A stretch of 64,000 nt of DNA, from NCBI RefSeq assembly GCF_001461035.1, contig NZ_LNAM01000112.1, positions 1-64,000 on the forward strand, read 5' to 3'. The translations under genes were made by a program, and so were the position numbers. The DNA is from Acetivibrio ethanolgignens. Lineage in GTDB: Bacteria > Bacillota > Clostridia > Lachnospirales > Lachnospiraceae. The notes beneath the pieces were generated by a model. That model made no database searches. It had not been told where the DNA came from and saw only the letters and a program-made list of their open reading frames with translations. Shown in pieces: positions 15,780 through 24,892 of the stretch (within the stretch, counting starts at the first letter, position 1; each line of letters starts with the position of its first letter).

Positions 15780-17468
15780 ATGAAAAAAAGAGCTTTGGCA
15801 TTAGTTCTTACAGTTGCTATGGCAGCTACGATGCTAGTTGGGTGTGGCAGTGGAAACCAGGGTGCAGCACCGGTAGAGACACAGGCGGCGGCAGAGCCGT
15901 CAGAAAGCGGAACACCTGCAAGAGAAGCTGGTGTACTTTATAGTAACGGTGGTCCAACAGAATTTTTTGAGACCCCATGGTTAAATCCAGGTGTATTCAT
16001 ATACAACAAGGCATTATATGGACATCTTCTATTTGCAGATGAGAACTTATCTCCGATAGCTGGAGAAGGTGATTTGGCAACAAGCTATGAGATGGCAGAA
16101 GACGGTTCTACTTTAACATTTACTTTAAGAGATGGTATTACCTGGCATGATGGTGAGCCGATTACAGCAGAGGAAATTCAGTGGAATATTGAATATTCAC
16201 TGAAAACTACAGTTCTTAACTCTGTATTCCGTTCTACCTTTGAGGCTATTGAGGGTGCTGATAAATATGCAGCAGGTGAGGCAGAGCATATTTCCGGTAT
16301 TGCAGTAGATGGAAATAAGATCACTTTAACATTTTCCAAAGTTGCACCGGATGCATTACTGACCTTTACCCAGTTTGCACCTCTGCCAAAGAAGCATTTG
16401 GAAGATATTGATCCTGTATCTTTACAGCAGGCAAGCTACTTCCAGAGTCCGATTGGCTCCGGACCATTTAAGGTGGAAGAGGTTCAGATGGGCAGCTACA
16501 CAATTCTTGCACCTTTTGAAAACTATTATGGTGGAACAGCTTCCTATAAGATTCACTTAAATCCAAGTGCAGGAGATTCCGATCCGAACTTTGTAACCAA
16601 TGTAAAAGCCGGACAGCTTGATTATGCTTATACTAAGAACATTGCAGATATCCAGGCTCTGGAAGGAGTTGCAGGTATCATGATTGATAAGGTTGATGTA
16701 CGTTATACACGTTTGTTATATGTAAACAAATTTAACAGAGCAGATGGAAGCAAATCCCCTCTGGCTGATCCAAAGGTTCGTCAGGCGATTGCATACGCAA
16801 TCGATATGCAGGCTATCTGCGATGGTGTTATGAATGGTTCAGGTGTTCCTGCCAACAGCCTGACTCCAGATGGAGCAGATAAGGTAGACGGACTGAATAA
16901 TTACGATTACAATCCAGAAAAGGCAAAATCTTTATTAGCGGAAGCTGGATGGGATTCTAATACAGAGCTTAAGGTTGTTTACTACTATACCGATCAGGCA
17001 ACACAGGATTTAATGGCAGTACTTCAGCAGTACCTTGCAGAAGTTGGTGTTAAGATGAATGCAACTTTAGTAGAAGGAGACCTTGCTACTATTTTATGGA
17101 AAGCACCGGAGGATCCAGTAAACGGACCAAGTGCAGTTGACTGGGATATGTGTTATGCAGCAAATGCAGCACTTTCTATGCATGAGTATTATGATAGATA
17201 CCAGACTGGTTATTCCATCAACTCTCATACTCCAGGTGATGCAGAGCTGGATAAGCTGATTGCAGCAACAAACGCTTCTGTTGACCCAGAAGTGCAGAAA
17301 CAGGAATTCTTTGAAATTCAGAAATATGAGAATGAGAACTTATTTGTAATTCCGCTGTACTATCAGCCAATCTATCTTGTACATAGTGATAGAGTAAGTG
17401 GAATAGAAAAGGTTGGTAATCCACAGTTCAATTACAACTGGAATATCCAGAACTGGACAGTGAAATAG
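15780..17468 (+). CDS. Dpp/Sat-type ABC transporter substrate-binding lipoprotein (family 5)
   Basis: A 562-residue lipoprotein: signal peptide ending MLVGCGSG, a Ser/Thr/Glu linker, then a family 5 solute-binding fold (LTFTLRDGITWHDGEPITAE, LADPKVRQAIAYAIDMQAI, YNPEKAKSLLAEAGW). Start 15780 is chosen because AAAGGAGG lies just upstream; the longer frame from 15735 overlaps the nanE pseudogene and would spoil the signal peptide. Family 5 proteins usually bind peptides or nickel. In Haemophilus ducreyi a family 5 system (SatABCD) takes up sialic acid, and the neighbours here (nanA, nanK, nagA) favour a sialic acid or sialylated-sugar ligand. Confidence 0.88.
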   Translation: MKKRALALVLTVAMAATMLVGCGSGNQGAAPVETQAAAEPSESGTPAREAGVLYSNGGPTEFFETPWLNPGVFIYNKALYGHLLFADENLSPIAGEGDLATSYEMAEDGSTLTFTLRDGITWHDGEPITAEEIQWNIEYSLKTTVLNSVFRSTFEAIEGADKYAAGEAEHISGIAVDGNKITLTFSKVAPDALLTFTQFAPLPKKHLEDIDPVSLQQASYFQSPIGSGPFKVEEVQMGSYTILAPFENYYGGTASYKIHLNPSAGDSDPNFVTNVKAGQLDYAYTKNIADIQALEGVAGIMIDKVDVRYTRLLYVNKFNRADGSKSPLADPKVRQAIAYAIDMQAICDGVMNGSGVPANSLTPDGADKVDGLNNYDYNPEKAKSLLAEAGWDSNTELKVVYYYTDQATQDLMAVLQQYLAEVGVKMNATLVEGDLATILWKAPEDPVNGPSAVDWDMCYAANAALSMHEYYDRYQTGYSINSHTPGDAELDKLIAATNASVDPEVQKQEFFEIQKYENENLFVIPLYYQPIYLVHSDRVSGIEKVGNPQFNYNWNIQNWTVK

Positions 17469-17549
17469 GATTTAGACTAAATTGCAATGGACCGGGGGAT
17501 TGTATGAGGATTTTCGTGCAATCCCCATGCTTTATAGAAAGGTGATTGA

Positions 17550-18512
17550 ATGGCTAAATATACTTTGAAAAAGATTTTAGGCATGATTCCGATGCTTTTA
17601 ATCATTACATTTATTATATATTGGCTGTTGGACTTGACTCCGGGTGATCCGACATCCTATCTGATGGATCCGGAGGCCTTAGCCAGACTGAGTGCAGAGC
17701 AGTATGCAGCACTTCGGGCTCAGTATGGTTTGGACGATCCTTTTGTGATTCGTTATTTTAAGTGGCTGGTGAGACTGCTGCATGGAGATTTTGGTTATAG
17801 TGCGGCCAGCGGTGTTCCGGTAATTCAGATTATGGTACAGCGTTTGCCAGCAACTTTAGAGCTGGCAGCTGCAGCTTTAGTGATTTCAACAGTTCTGGGG
17901 AGTGTATTAGGTGTTCTGGGAGCTGTGAAAAAGGGAAGTATAGGTGATAATGTCCTAACGGTAGCAGGTATGATTGGAGTATCAATTCCTCAGTTTTTCT
18001 TTGGCGTTTGTGCAATTCTTATTTTTTCGCTGAAGCTGGGATGGCTTCCGGTAGGCGGGCGAACGGCCCCGGAGGTTGTTAATTTTCTTGGAAGAATAAA
18101 ATATCTGGTGATGCCGGCATTGGTGCTGGGAATTTCCATGACGGCAGGTGTTATGCGGTATGCCAGAAGCAGTATGCTGGATACGATGAATAAGGATTAC
18201 ATAAAAACAGCACGAAGCAAGGGCTTGCCGGAGTGGAGAGTTAATCTCATTCATGGTTTCAGGGTATCCCTGACGCCAGTTATTGTTCTGGTAGGCTTCC
18301 GCCTTCCAACGTTGATTGCTGGTTCTGTTGTTATTGAAACGGTATTTCAGTGGCCGGGAATCGGAAGTGCCTTTAATACGGCAGTACGTTCCCAAAACTA
18401 CAACCTGGTTATGATGCTTGCACTGTTATTTGTTTTCATGACCTTGTTTGCAAGTACTCTGGTAGATATTTTGACGGCGGCTCTGGATCCGCGTGTTAAG
18501 CTGAACGGTTAG
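17550..18512 (+). CDS. Dpp/Sat-type ABC transporter permease 1
   Basis: A 320-residue DppB-family permease. It has an N-terminal helix with LLDLTPGDPTSYL (residues 27-39), a periplasm-like loop, then five helices. The cytosolic coupling motif YIKTARSKGLPEWRVNLIH is at about 214-232, followed by FQWPGIGSAF near the end. It begins 81 bases after the binding protein and pairs with the next gene. Confidence 0.93.
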   Translation: MAKYTLKKILGMIPMLLIITFIIYWLLDLTPGDPTSYLMDPEALARLSAEQYAALRAQYGLDDPFVIRYFKWLVRLLHGDFGYSAASGVPVIQIMVQRLPATLELAAAALVISTVLGSVLGVLGAVKKGSIGDNVLTVAGMIGVSIPQFFFGVCAILIFSLKLGWLPVGGRTAPEVVNFLGRIKYLVMPALVLGISMTAGVMRYARSSMLDTMNKDYIKTARSKGLPEWRVNLIHGFRVSLTPVIVLVGFRLPTLIAGSVVIETVFQWPGIGSAFNTAVRSQNYNLVMMLALLFVFMTLFASTLVDILTAALDPRVKLNG

Positions 18513-18522
18513 GAGGGATAGG

Positions 18523-19452
18523 ATGAGTGCCAAAGCAAAGCAGGCCAGATTAGATAGAAAATTTGATAAAATAAGAAGATTGGAAGAGTCTGGCGAGCTG
18601 AAAAAGAGAAAACAGGGTAACCGTGCCTTGCGTAAGATGCTTAACAATCGTTTGGCTGTAATTGGAGGTGCGATTTTTCTTCTTATTTTACTGTGCTGTA
18701 TTTTCGCACCATTGATTACCAGTTATTCTCCGACTACAGTGGATATGAAAAATATTCTTCGAACACCGTCGACAGAGCATTTATTTGGAACGGATAAGTT
18801 GGGAAGAGATGTTTTTTCCCGTGTATTGTATGGAGGCCGGATGTCAATATCCATTGGCTTTGGAAGTGCTCTTGGCTGTGCGGCAATCGGAGTTTTGCTT
18901 GGTTGCTATAGTGGATACCGAGGTGGCCGTTTTGATCAGCTGATGGTTCGTATTTCTGAAATATTTATGTCAATTCCCCAGTTAATTCTGGTATTGATGC
19001 TGGTATCTATTCTTGGACAGAGTGCCAGAAACATCGTGATTATTTTTATTATCTGCGGCTGGGGTTCGTGCTTCCGTATGGCGAGGTCACAGGTGCTTTC
19101 CATCCGGGAGGAGGAATATGTACAGTCACTAAAGGTGTTTGGTTTGAATCCTTTTGTTATTTGCTATAAGCATATTTTGCCAAATGCCCTGAGTCCGATT
19201 GTTGTTAATGTTACTCTAAGTACGGCTATGTTTATTTTGGAGGAAGCTGCCCTTAGCTTTTTAGGACTGGGAGTCCCGTTAGAGATGCCGACTTGGGGGA
19301 ACATCCTGAATGCAGCGCAGGATATGTATACATTAGAGAATAATTGGTGGCTGTGGCTTCCTACAGGTATTGTAGTTTCTCTGTTTGTTATGAGTATCAA
19401 TTTCCTGGGAGATGGTATTCGTGACACAACAGATCCGACACAGCAGGGTTAG
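18523..19452 (+). CDS. Dpp/Sat-type ABC transporter permease 2
   Basis: A 309-residue DppC-family permease. A basic cytosolic N-terminus (about 1-35, AKAKQARLDRKFDKIRR) is longer than usual. It precedes the first helix and the family sequence HLFGTDKLGRDVFSRVLYGG (about 87-106). The coupling loop EEYVQSLKVFGLNPFVICYK lies at about 196-215 and the protein ends GDGIRDTTDPTQQG. It starts 10 bases after its partner, so the two are translated together. Confidence 0.93.
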   Translation: MSAKAKQARLDRKFDKIRRLEESGELKKRKQGNRALRKMLNNRLAVIGGAIFLLILLCCIFAPLITSYSPTTVDMKNILRTPSTEHLFGTDKLGRDVFSRVLYGGRMSISIGFGSALGCAAIGVLLGCYSGYRGGRFDQLMVRISEIFMSIPQLILVLMLVSILGQSARNIVIIFIICGWGSCFRMARSQVLSIREEEYVQSLKVFGLNPFVICYKHILPNALSPIVVNVTLSTAMFILEEAALSFLGLGVPLEMPTWGNILNAAQDMYTLENNWWLWLPTGIVVSLFVMSINFLGDGIRDTTDPTQQG

Positions 19453-19461
19453 GAGGTTCAA

Positions 19462-20484
19462 ATGAGCGAGCAGAAGGATGTAATTATTTCAGTTAAGAAT
19501 TTGAAAACGTATTTTTATACAAATCAGCGGTGCAATAAGGCGATTAATGGTGTCTCCATGGATATCCGGCGGGGGAAAACTTTGTGTATTGTAGGCGAAT
19601 CCGGTTGTGGAAAGAGTGTAACGGCTACTTCAATTATGCAGCTTCTGCCAAAGCTGTCGAGGATTGAAGAAGGTGAGATTATTTATCACAGTGGGGATGA
19701 GAGAGGAGATATTCATATTGAACAGCTGGAACGAAATGGGAAAGAAATGCGAAGCTTAAGAGGTAGGGACATTGCAATGATTTTCCAGGATCCGATGACT
19801 GCATTGAATCCGGTTTATACTATTGGATGGCAAATTAGTGAAATGATACGATCTCATGAAAAGGTATCAAGAAAGGAAGCGAGAGAGCGGGCTTTGCAGC
19901 TTTTGACAGATATGGGTATTCCAAATCCGCAGAAACGAATTGATCAGTATCCACATGAGTTTTCCGGTGGTATGCGACAGCGTGCAATGATTGCAATGGC
20001 AATGAGCTGCAACCCTAAGGTGTTAATTGCGGATGAGCCGACTACGGCACTGGATGTTACGATTCAGGCACAGATTTTTGAGCTGATGCATCATTTGAAG
20101 GAAGAATATAATACGGCAATTATGATGATTACCCATGATATGGGCGTTGTATGCGAACTGGCTGATGATGTGGCAGTAATGTATATGGGTAACATTATTG
20201 AAAGCGGAACAGCCGGAGAAGTGCTGGGAAAACCGGCTCATCCGTATACCCGTGCTTTGCTAAAATCCATTCCAGTGCTGGGAAGAGGAGCCAATCAGGA
20301 TATTAATCCGATTAAGGGCTCTACTCCAGACCCATTTGACCGTCCAAGTGGCTGTCAATTTGCACCTAGATGTGACTATGCCTGCGAGGGCTGTAATAAG
20401 GGAATGCCACAGGAGGCAATTATAGAAGGCGTGCATATGGTACGTTGTGCCAGATATCAGGAGGTGTTAGAGGATGCCAGATAA
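19462..20484 (+). CDS. Dpp/Sat-type ABC transporter ATPase 1 (DppD-like)
   Basis: A 340-residue ATPase with Walker A GESGCGKS (about 48-55), signature FSGGMRQR (about 168-175), Walker [13 protein letters not shown] and the switch histidine in MITHDMG. The C-terminal oligopeptide-transporter extension ([20 protein letters not shown]) has several cysteines, as in other DppD proteins. It forms a heterodimer with the next gene, whose start it overlaps by 11 bases. Confidence 0.94.
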   Translation: MSEQKDVIISVKNLKTYFYTNQRCNKAINGVSMDIRRGKTLCIVGESGCGKSVTATSIMQLLPKLSRIEEGEIIYHSGDERGDIHIEQLERNGKEMRSLRGRDIAMIFQDPMTALNPVYTIGWQISEMIRSHEKVSRKEARERALQLLTDMGIPNPQKRIDQYPHEFSGGMRQRAMIAMAMSCNPKVLIADEPTTALDVTIQAQIFELMHHLKEEYNTAIMMITHDMGVVCELADDVAVMYMGNIIESGTAGEVLGKPAHPYTRALLKSIPVLGRGANQDINPIKGSTPDPFDRPSGCQFAPRCDYACEGCNKGMPQEAIIEGVHMVRCARYQEVLEDAR

Positions 20485-21496
20485 AAAAGAAAAGGAAGCG
20501 TTATTAACACTTAAGGGTCTGAAAACATTTTTCCCGGTAAAGGGTGGATTTTTTGGAAAAACAACGGGCTATGTGCAGGCGGTTAATGATATTAACCTGA
20601 CAATTTATAAAGGAGAAACCCTGGGGCTGGTTGGAGAATCTGGTTGTGGAAAAACTACTCTTGGAAAAACGATTTTACAGCTTTATAAGCCAACGGAAGG
20701 GGAGATGATTTACGAGTTTGAGGATGGTCCTCGGAATCTGGCAGAGTTAAAAGGAAAAGAAATGGATATGGCAAGGCAGAAAATTCAAATTGTTTTCCAA
20801 GACCCACAGTCTTCGCTGAATCCTTCTTTTACCATTTATCGGTCTTTGTCGGATCCATTGAAAAAATTTGGAGTTAAAACAAAAGAAGAACGTCGGAAAA
20901 TTATTGGAGATCTTTTAGAGGCTGTAAATATGCGTCGGGAATATATGGATCGTTATCCCCATGAGTTTTCTGGCGGACAGCGTCAGCGTATAGGGATTGC
21001 CAGAGCCCTGTGCATTAATCCAGAGCTGGTCATCTGTGATGAAGCGGTCTCTGCACTGGATGTTTCTATCCAGGCACAGGTACTCAATCTTTTAAAGGAA
21101 TTAAAGGAAAAGCACAATTTGACGTATATTTTTATTACCCATGATTTAAGTGTGGTAGAGTATATCAGTGACCGAATTGCTGTAATGTACTTAGGACGGA
21201 TTGTGGAGCTGGCAGATGCAGATGAGCTATACCGTCATACCATTCATCCGTATACCCAGGCACTGCTTTCTGCGATTCCGGTAGCAGATATTCATTATAA
21301 AAAGAACCGTATTGTTTTGCAGGGTGATGTGCCTTCGCCGATGAATCCGCCAAGTGGCTGTCATTTCCATGGACGCTGTAATATGTGCAAGGAGCGGTGC
21401 AAAACGGAAAAACCAGAGCTTAAACGGTATGAGATTGATGGAAAAGAACATTATGTAGCCTGCCATTTTGCAGAGGAGATTATAAAAAAGGAGTGA
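20474..21496 (+). CDS. Dpp/Sat-type ABC transporter ATPase 2 (DppF-like)
   Basis: A 340-residue ATPase with Walker A GESGCGKTT (about 55-63), Q-loop VFQDPQSSLNP, signature FSGGQRQR, Walker B LVICDEAVSALD and FITHDLS. The C-terminal extension MNPPSGCHFHGRCNMCKERC is cysteine-rich. It completes the five-gene Dpp-type transporter. The stop is 7 bases before nanA, tying uptake to the first catabolic step. Confidence 0.94.
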   Translation: MPDKKEKEALLTLKGLKTFFPVKGGFFGKTTGYVQAVNDINLTIYKGETLGLVGESGCGKTTLGKTILQLYKPTEGEMIYEFEDGPRNLAELKGKEMDMARQKIQIVFQDPQSSLNPSFTIYRSLSDPLKKFGVKTKEERRKIIGDLLEAVNMRREYMDRYPHEFSGGQRQRIGIARALCINPELVICDEAVSALDVSIQAQVLNLLKELKEKHNLTYIFITHDLSVVEYISDRIAVMYLGRIVELADADELYRHTIHPYTQALLSAIPVADIHYKKNRIVLQGDVPSPMNPPSGCHFHGRCNMCKERCKTEKPELKRYEIDGKEHYVACHFAEEIIKKE

Positions 21497-21503
21497 AGAG
21501 GAA

Positions 21504-22421
21504 ATGAGGAATTTAGATAAGTACAAGGGTGTCATTCCGGCGTTTTATGCCTGTTATGATGAAAAAGGAGAGATAAGCCCAGAGAGAGTAGAAGGGCTTG
21601 CCCGGTATTTTATGGAAAAGGGTGTAAAGGGATTGTATGTAAATGGTTCTTCTGGAGAGTGTATTTATCAAAGTGTGGCAGACCGCAAGCTGATACTGGA
21701 AAGTGTTATGAAGGTGGCTAAGGGAAAGCTAACTATTATTGCACATGTAGCCTGCAATAATACAAAGGATAGTCAGGAGCTGGCTGCTCATGCAGAGAAA
21801 CTTGGGGTAGATGCAATTGCTGCTATTCCTCCGATTTATTTCCACCTGCCGGATTATGCGATTGCAGAATACTGGAATGATATCAGTGCAGCAGCAAAAA
21901 ATACAGATTTTGTTATCTACAATATTCCACAGCTGGCCGGAGTTGCTCTGACCCAGAGTCTGTTTGCAGTTATGAGGGAGAACCCTCGTGTGATTGGTGT
22001 GAAAAACTCTTCTATGCCGGTACAGGATATCCAGATGTTTAAACAGGATGCTGGTGAGGACTATATTATTTTTAACGGGCCAGATGAGCAGTTTATCAGT
22101 GGACGCGTTATCGGTGCAGAGGGAGCTATTGGTGGCACCTATGGTGTTTATCCGGATTTGATTTTAAAGATGGATGAATATGTAAAGGCTGGACAGATGG
22201 AAAGGGCAAGAGAAATTCAGTATGATGTAAACTCAATTATTTATAAGATGTGCTCCGCCCAAGGCAATATGTATGCAGTGATTAAGGAAATACTGAGAAT
22301 TAATGAAACATTGAACATTGGTGGAGTGAGAAAGCCGCTGATGAATTTACAATCTTCTGATTACGCAGTGGCAGAAAAAGCAGCAAAAATGATTCGTGAT
22401 GCCAGAGCAAAATATTTATAA
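21504..22421 (+). CDS. nanA: N-acetylneuraminate lyase
   Basis: A 305-residue DHDPS-family aldolase that splits Neu5Ac into ManNAc and pyruvate. The GSSGE loop (48-52), Tyr139 in VIYNIPQLAG and the Schiff-base Lys167 in IGVKNSS are in place. Length is normal. The GAAGAGG site lies 5-10 bases before the ATG. It follows the transporter and precedes a YhcH-type protein. Bases 21568-21691 are repeated almost exactly at 14060-14184 as a nanA fragment. Other DHDPS-family aldolases are possible in principle, but the context makes NanA nearly certain. Confidence 0.94.
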   Translation: MRNLDKYKGVIPAFYACYDEKGEISPERVEGLARYFMEKGVKGLYVNGSSGECIYQSVADRKLILESVMKVAKGKLTIIAHVACNNTKDSQELAAHAEKLGVDAIAAIPPIYFHLPDYAIAEYWNDISAAAKNTDFVIYNIPQLAGVALTQSLFAVMRENPRVIGVKNSSMPVQDIQMFKQDAGEDYIIFNGPDEQFISGRVIGAEGAIGGTYGVYPDLILKMDEYVKAGQMERAREIQYDVNSIIYKMCSAQGNMYAVIKEILRINETLNIGGVRKPLMNLQSSDYAVAEKAAKMIRDARAKYL

Positions 22422-22432
22422 GGACTGATAGA

Positions 22433-22882
22433 ATGATTTACGGAAATATAAAGCAGTTGAAGAACTTTTATTACCTCGAAAAAGAGATACTGGCTTGCTT
22501 TGAATATCTCAAAAGCCATGATTTAAAGTCTATGGAGCTAGGTAGCTATGAGATAGAGGGAAAAAGAATGTTTGTCAATCTGTGTGAGTATACAACTACG
22601 GTAGCAGAAGAAAGATTCTGGGAGGCTCATAAAGAATACCTGGATATCCATGTTATGCTAAGCGGCATGGAACAGATAGATGTATGTTTTATTGAAGCTA
22701 TGGAACAGAAGTCTTATGTGCCGGAGGAGGATTTCCTCCCATTAGAGGGAAATGCGACGGGACATGTAATTTTACAGGCAGGAGATTTTCTGGTATGCTA
22801 TCCACAGGACGGACATAGGACTGCCATTCAGGTGGAGGGGCCACAGAAAATAAAAAAGGCAATTTTTAAGGTGAAAATTTAA
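22433..22882 (+). CDS. YhcH/YjgK/YiaL family protein, probable sialic acid anomerase (NanQ-like)
   Basis: A 149-residue cupin-like beta-barrel protein of the YhcH family. Typical sequence includes WEAHKEYLDIHVMLSGMEQID (His residues for metal binding; about 63-83) and FLVCYPQDGHRTAIQ (about 118-132). In E. coli YhcH, renamed NanQ, speeds interconversion of Neu5Ac anomers. Placement 11 bases after nanA supports the same job. A terminator-like hairpin follows, so later genes may be expressed less. Confidence 0.85.
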   Translation: MIYGNIKQLKNFYYLEKEILACFEYLKSHDLKSMELGSYEIEGKRMFVNLCEYTTTVAEERFWEAHKEYLDIHVMLSGMEQIDVCFIEAMEQKSYVPEEDFLPLEGNATGHVILQAGDFLVCYPQDGHRTAIQVEGPQKIKKAIFKVKI

Positions 22883-22892
22883 TAAAGGCGAG

Positions 22893-22930
22893 AACCCCTT
22901 GGCTGCCGGTTAGGTAAGAAAGGGGTTTTT
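22893..22930 (+). terminator. Hairpin with T-run inside the second nan operon
   Basis: Arms AACCCCTT (22893-22900) and AAGGGGTT (22920-22927) and a run of five Ts. It lies between the YhcH-type gene and the first esterase. It probably reduces readthrough into the esterase-nanK-rpiR-nagA half. Confidence 0.7.
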
Positions 22931-22950
22931 GTGCAGAAAGGAAGGGGAAA

Positions 22951-23934
22951 ATGCCGACAAGAGATATACCTCTTTGTGAACTTAGAGAATATAAGGGAAT
23001 AACACCAAAACCAGCGGATTTTTGGGAGTTTTGGGATAAAAGGGTAGAGGAGGCCTTTTGCCTTCCCTTAACCTGGGAAATCCGTCCTTCAGAAATAAAA
23101 GCAACATCGGAAACAGAATTTTATGATATCTGGCTAAAGGGAGTTCGTGGGGCTAAGCTGTATGCAAAGTATGTGAAGCCGGTAAGGGAAGAAAAGGTTC
23201 CGGTAATACTACAGTTTCATGGATATCCGGGAGCTTCCCGGGGCTGGTTTGAGCAGGCGGCTTTTGCCGGAATGGGTATGGCAGTACTGGCAATGGAATG
23301 TCCGGGACAGGGTGGATTTAGTGAAGAATTGGGCGGTAGAAAGGGAACGACAGCCGCTGACCATATTATTATGGGATTGGACGGAAGACCGGAGGATTTG
23401 TACTATGTAGATGTATTTATGGATACCTGCCTTATGGTGCGGCTGGCAATGGAACTTCCGGGGCTCGATAAGGAGCGAATTTATGTAAATGGAGCCAGTC
23501 AGGGAGCTGCCTTGGGACTTGTCTGTACGGCTTTAAATCCAACGCATATCTGCAGATGTGCTGCACTATATCCTTTTTTATCAGATTATAGGAGAGCCTG
23601 GGAAATGGATCGGGATATTATTGTCTATGATGGCTTAAAATATTATACCAAATGGTTTGACCCGCAGGGGGAACGGCTGGAAGAGAGCTTTACGAAGCTG
23701 GGCTATATTGATGTGCAGAATTTTGTAGAGAGGATTTCATGCCCGGTATTGTTTGGTACAGGGCTAATGGATGAAGCATGCCCACCATCTTCGCAGTTTG
23801 CGGTATTTTCGAAAATTAGGGCACCAAAGAAACACTATGTTTTTCCGGAATATGGACATGAGGAAATAGCAGTCTTTGATGATAAGCTGATTTCCTTCTT
23901 TGGAAGGAAGGAGGATGCATTATGCCTGGAGTAG
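22951..23934 (+). CDS. AXE1-family carbohydrate acetyl esterase, probably acting on O-acetyl sialic acid
   Basis: A 327-residue alpha/beta hydrolase of the acetyl xylan esterase / cephalosporin-C deacetylase family. It shows the family sequence FHGYPGASRGWF and the nucleophile elbow GASQG with Ser183. Asp is in GTGLMDEACPPSSQF and His in PEYGHEE. Intracellular (no signal peptide). Among nan genes it would plausibly remove O-acetyl groups from sialic acids so that NanA can act, a role filled by unrelated NanS in E. coli; the substrate is inferred. Its end overlaps the start of a paralogue by 13 bases. Confidence 0.87.
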   Translation: MPTRDIPLCELREYKGITPKPADFWEFWDKRVEEAFCLPLTWEIRPSEIKATSETEFYDIWLKGVRGAKLYAKYVKPVREEKVPVILQFHGYPGASRGWFEQAAFAGMGMAVLAMECPGQGGFSEELGGRKGTTAADHIIMGLDGRPEDLYYVDVFMDTCLMVRLAMELPGLDKERIYVNGASQGAALGLVCTALNPTHICRCAALYPFLSDYRRAWEMDRDIIVYDGLKYYTKWFDPQGERLEESFTKLGYIDVQNFVERISCPVLFGTGLMDEACPPSSQFAVFSKIRAPKKHYVFPEYGHEEIAVFDDKLISFFGRKEDALCLE

Positions 23935-24878
23935 ATTGGCCGGTAGAACGCTTAAAGAGATATCAGGGGAGTTTTCCGGCTCCGGAGGATTTTGGACTTT
24001 TCTGGAAAAAGAAAAAGCAGGAAATTGAAAAAATAAAACCGGATATTTGTCAGGAGAGGGTGATTTTCCCAGGAGAAAAATTGCGATATTATCGTATTAG
24101 TGTAAAGGCGGTAGATGGTTGTGTTTTGAGGGCAAAGTATATCTGTCCTGATACGGAGAAAAGGTTTCCAACAGAAGTTGTTTTTCATGACTATCCACAG
24201 GCTTCCCGGGGATGGTTTTATTTGGGTCGTTACGCGGCCATTGGACGCGGGGTGCTGGCACCTGACTGCCGGGGGCAGGGAGGTGAAAGCGACTCTGGCT
24301 TTTGTGGAAAAGGACCTACAGCTTATGGACCAATGTTTAACGGATTAGAGGATGTAGTGGATAATATGTATCTGTGCCGGTTAATAGAGGATGCTTTTTT
24401 GTGGATAACAGTAGCGGAAGCTCTGCCATATGTGGATAAAGAGGAGCTTACTGTCTATGGCGAGGGGCAGGGCGGTGGCCTTGCAGTTGCCTGTGCTGCT
24501 CTTTACCCGGAAATCCGAAAATGTGGGGCACATTATCCTATGTTGTGCGATTATAAGCGAGTGTGGGAGATGGATTTTGATGAAGGTGCTTATGAAGGTC
24601 TTAGATATTTCTTTTGTTGGCGTGATCCATTGCATGAGCGGGAGGAGGAACTGTTTAAAAAGCTTTCCTATGTGGATGTTAAGAATTTTGCACCTATGGT
24701 AAAGGCAAAAACCTTGATGAGTACCGGACTTTTAGACAGGGTATCACCACCTTCAGCCCAGTTTTCAGTATTTAATGGACTTCAGTGCGAAAAACAGCAT
24801 TTGATTTATCCAAAGCACGGACACGAGAGGAATAATTTTTTTGAAAATGAGCATCTGAAATTTTTATTGGAAGGCTAG
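23922..24878 (+). CDS. AXE1-family paralogue lacking the catalytic serine
   Basis: A 318-residue paralogue of the preceding esterase with the same fold landmarks (FHDYPQASRGWFY, STGLLDRVSPPSAQF, KHGHER). At the nucleophile elbow the sequence is GEGQG (180-184), so Gly182 stands where Ser is required; Asp and His are kept. It therefore should not hydrolyse esters by the usual mechanism. It may be a partner subunit of the intact paralogue (AXE1 enzymes are oligomers), a binding protein, or a decaying copy. The frame is otherwise intact and translationally coupled to its neighbour. Confidence 0.83.
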   Translation: MPGVDWPVERLKRYQGSFPAPEDFGLFWKKKKQEIEKIKPDICQERVIFPGEKLRYYRISVKAVDGCVLRAKYICPDTEKRFPTEVVFHDYPQASRGWFYLGRYAAIGRGVLAPDCRGQGGESDSGFCGKGPTAYGPMFNGLEDVVDNMYLCRLIEDAFLWITVAEALPYVDKEELTVYGEGQGGGLAVACAALYPEIRKCGAHYPMLCDYKRVWEMDFDEGAYEGLRYFFCWRDPLHEREEELFKKLSYVDVKNFAPMVKAKTLMSTGLLDRVSPPSAQFSVFNGLQCEKQHLIYPKHGHERNNFFENEHLKFLLEG

Positions 24879-24892
24879 AATGGAGAGAAAAA

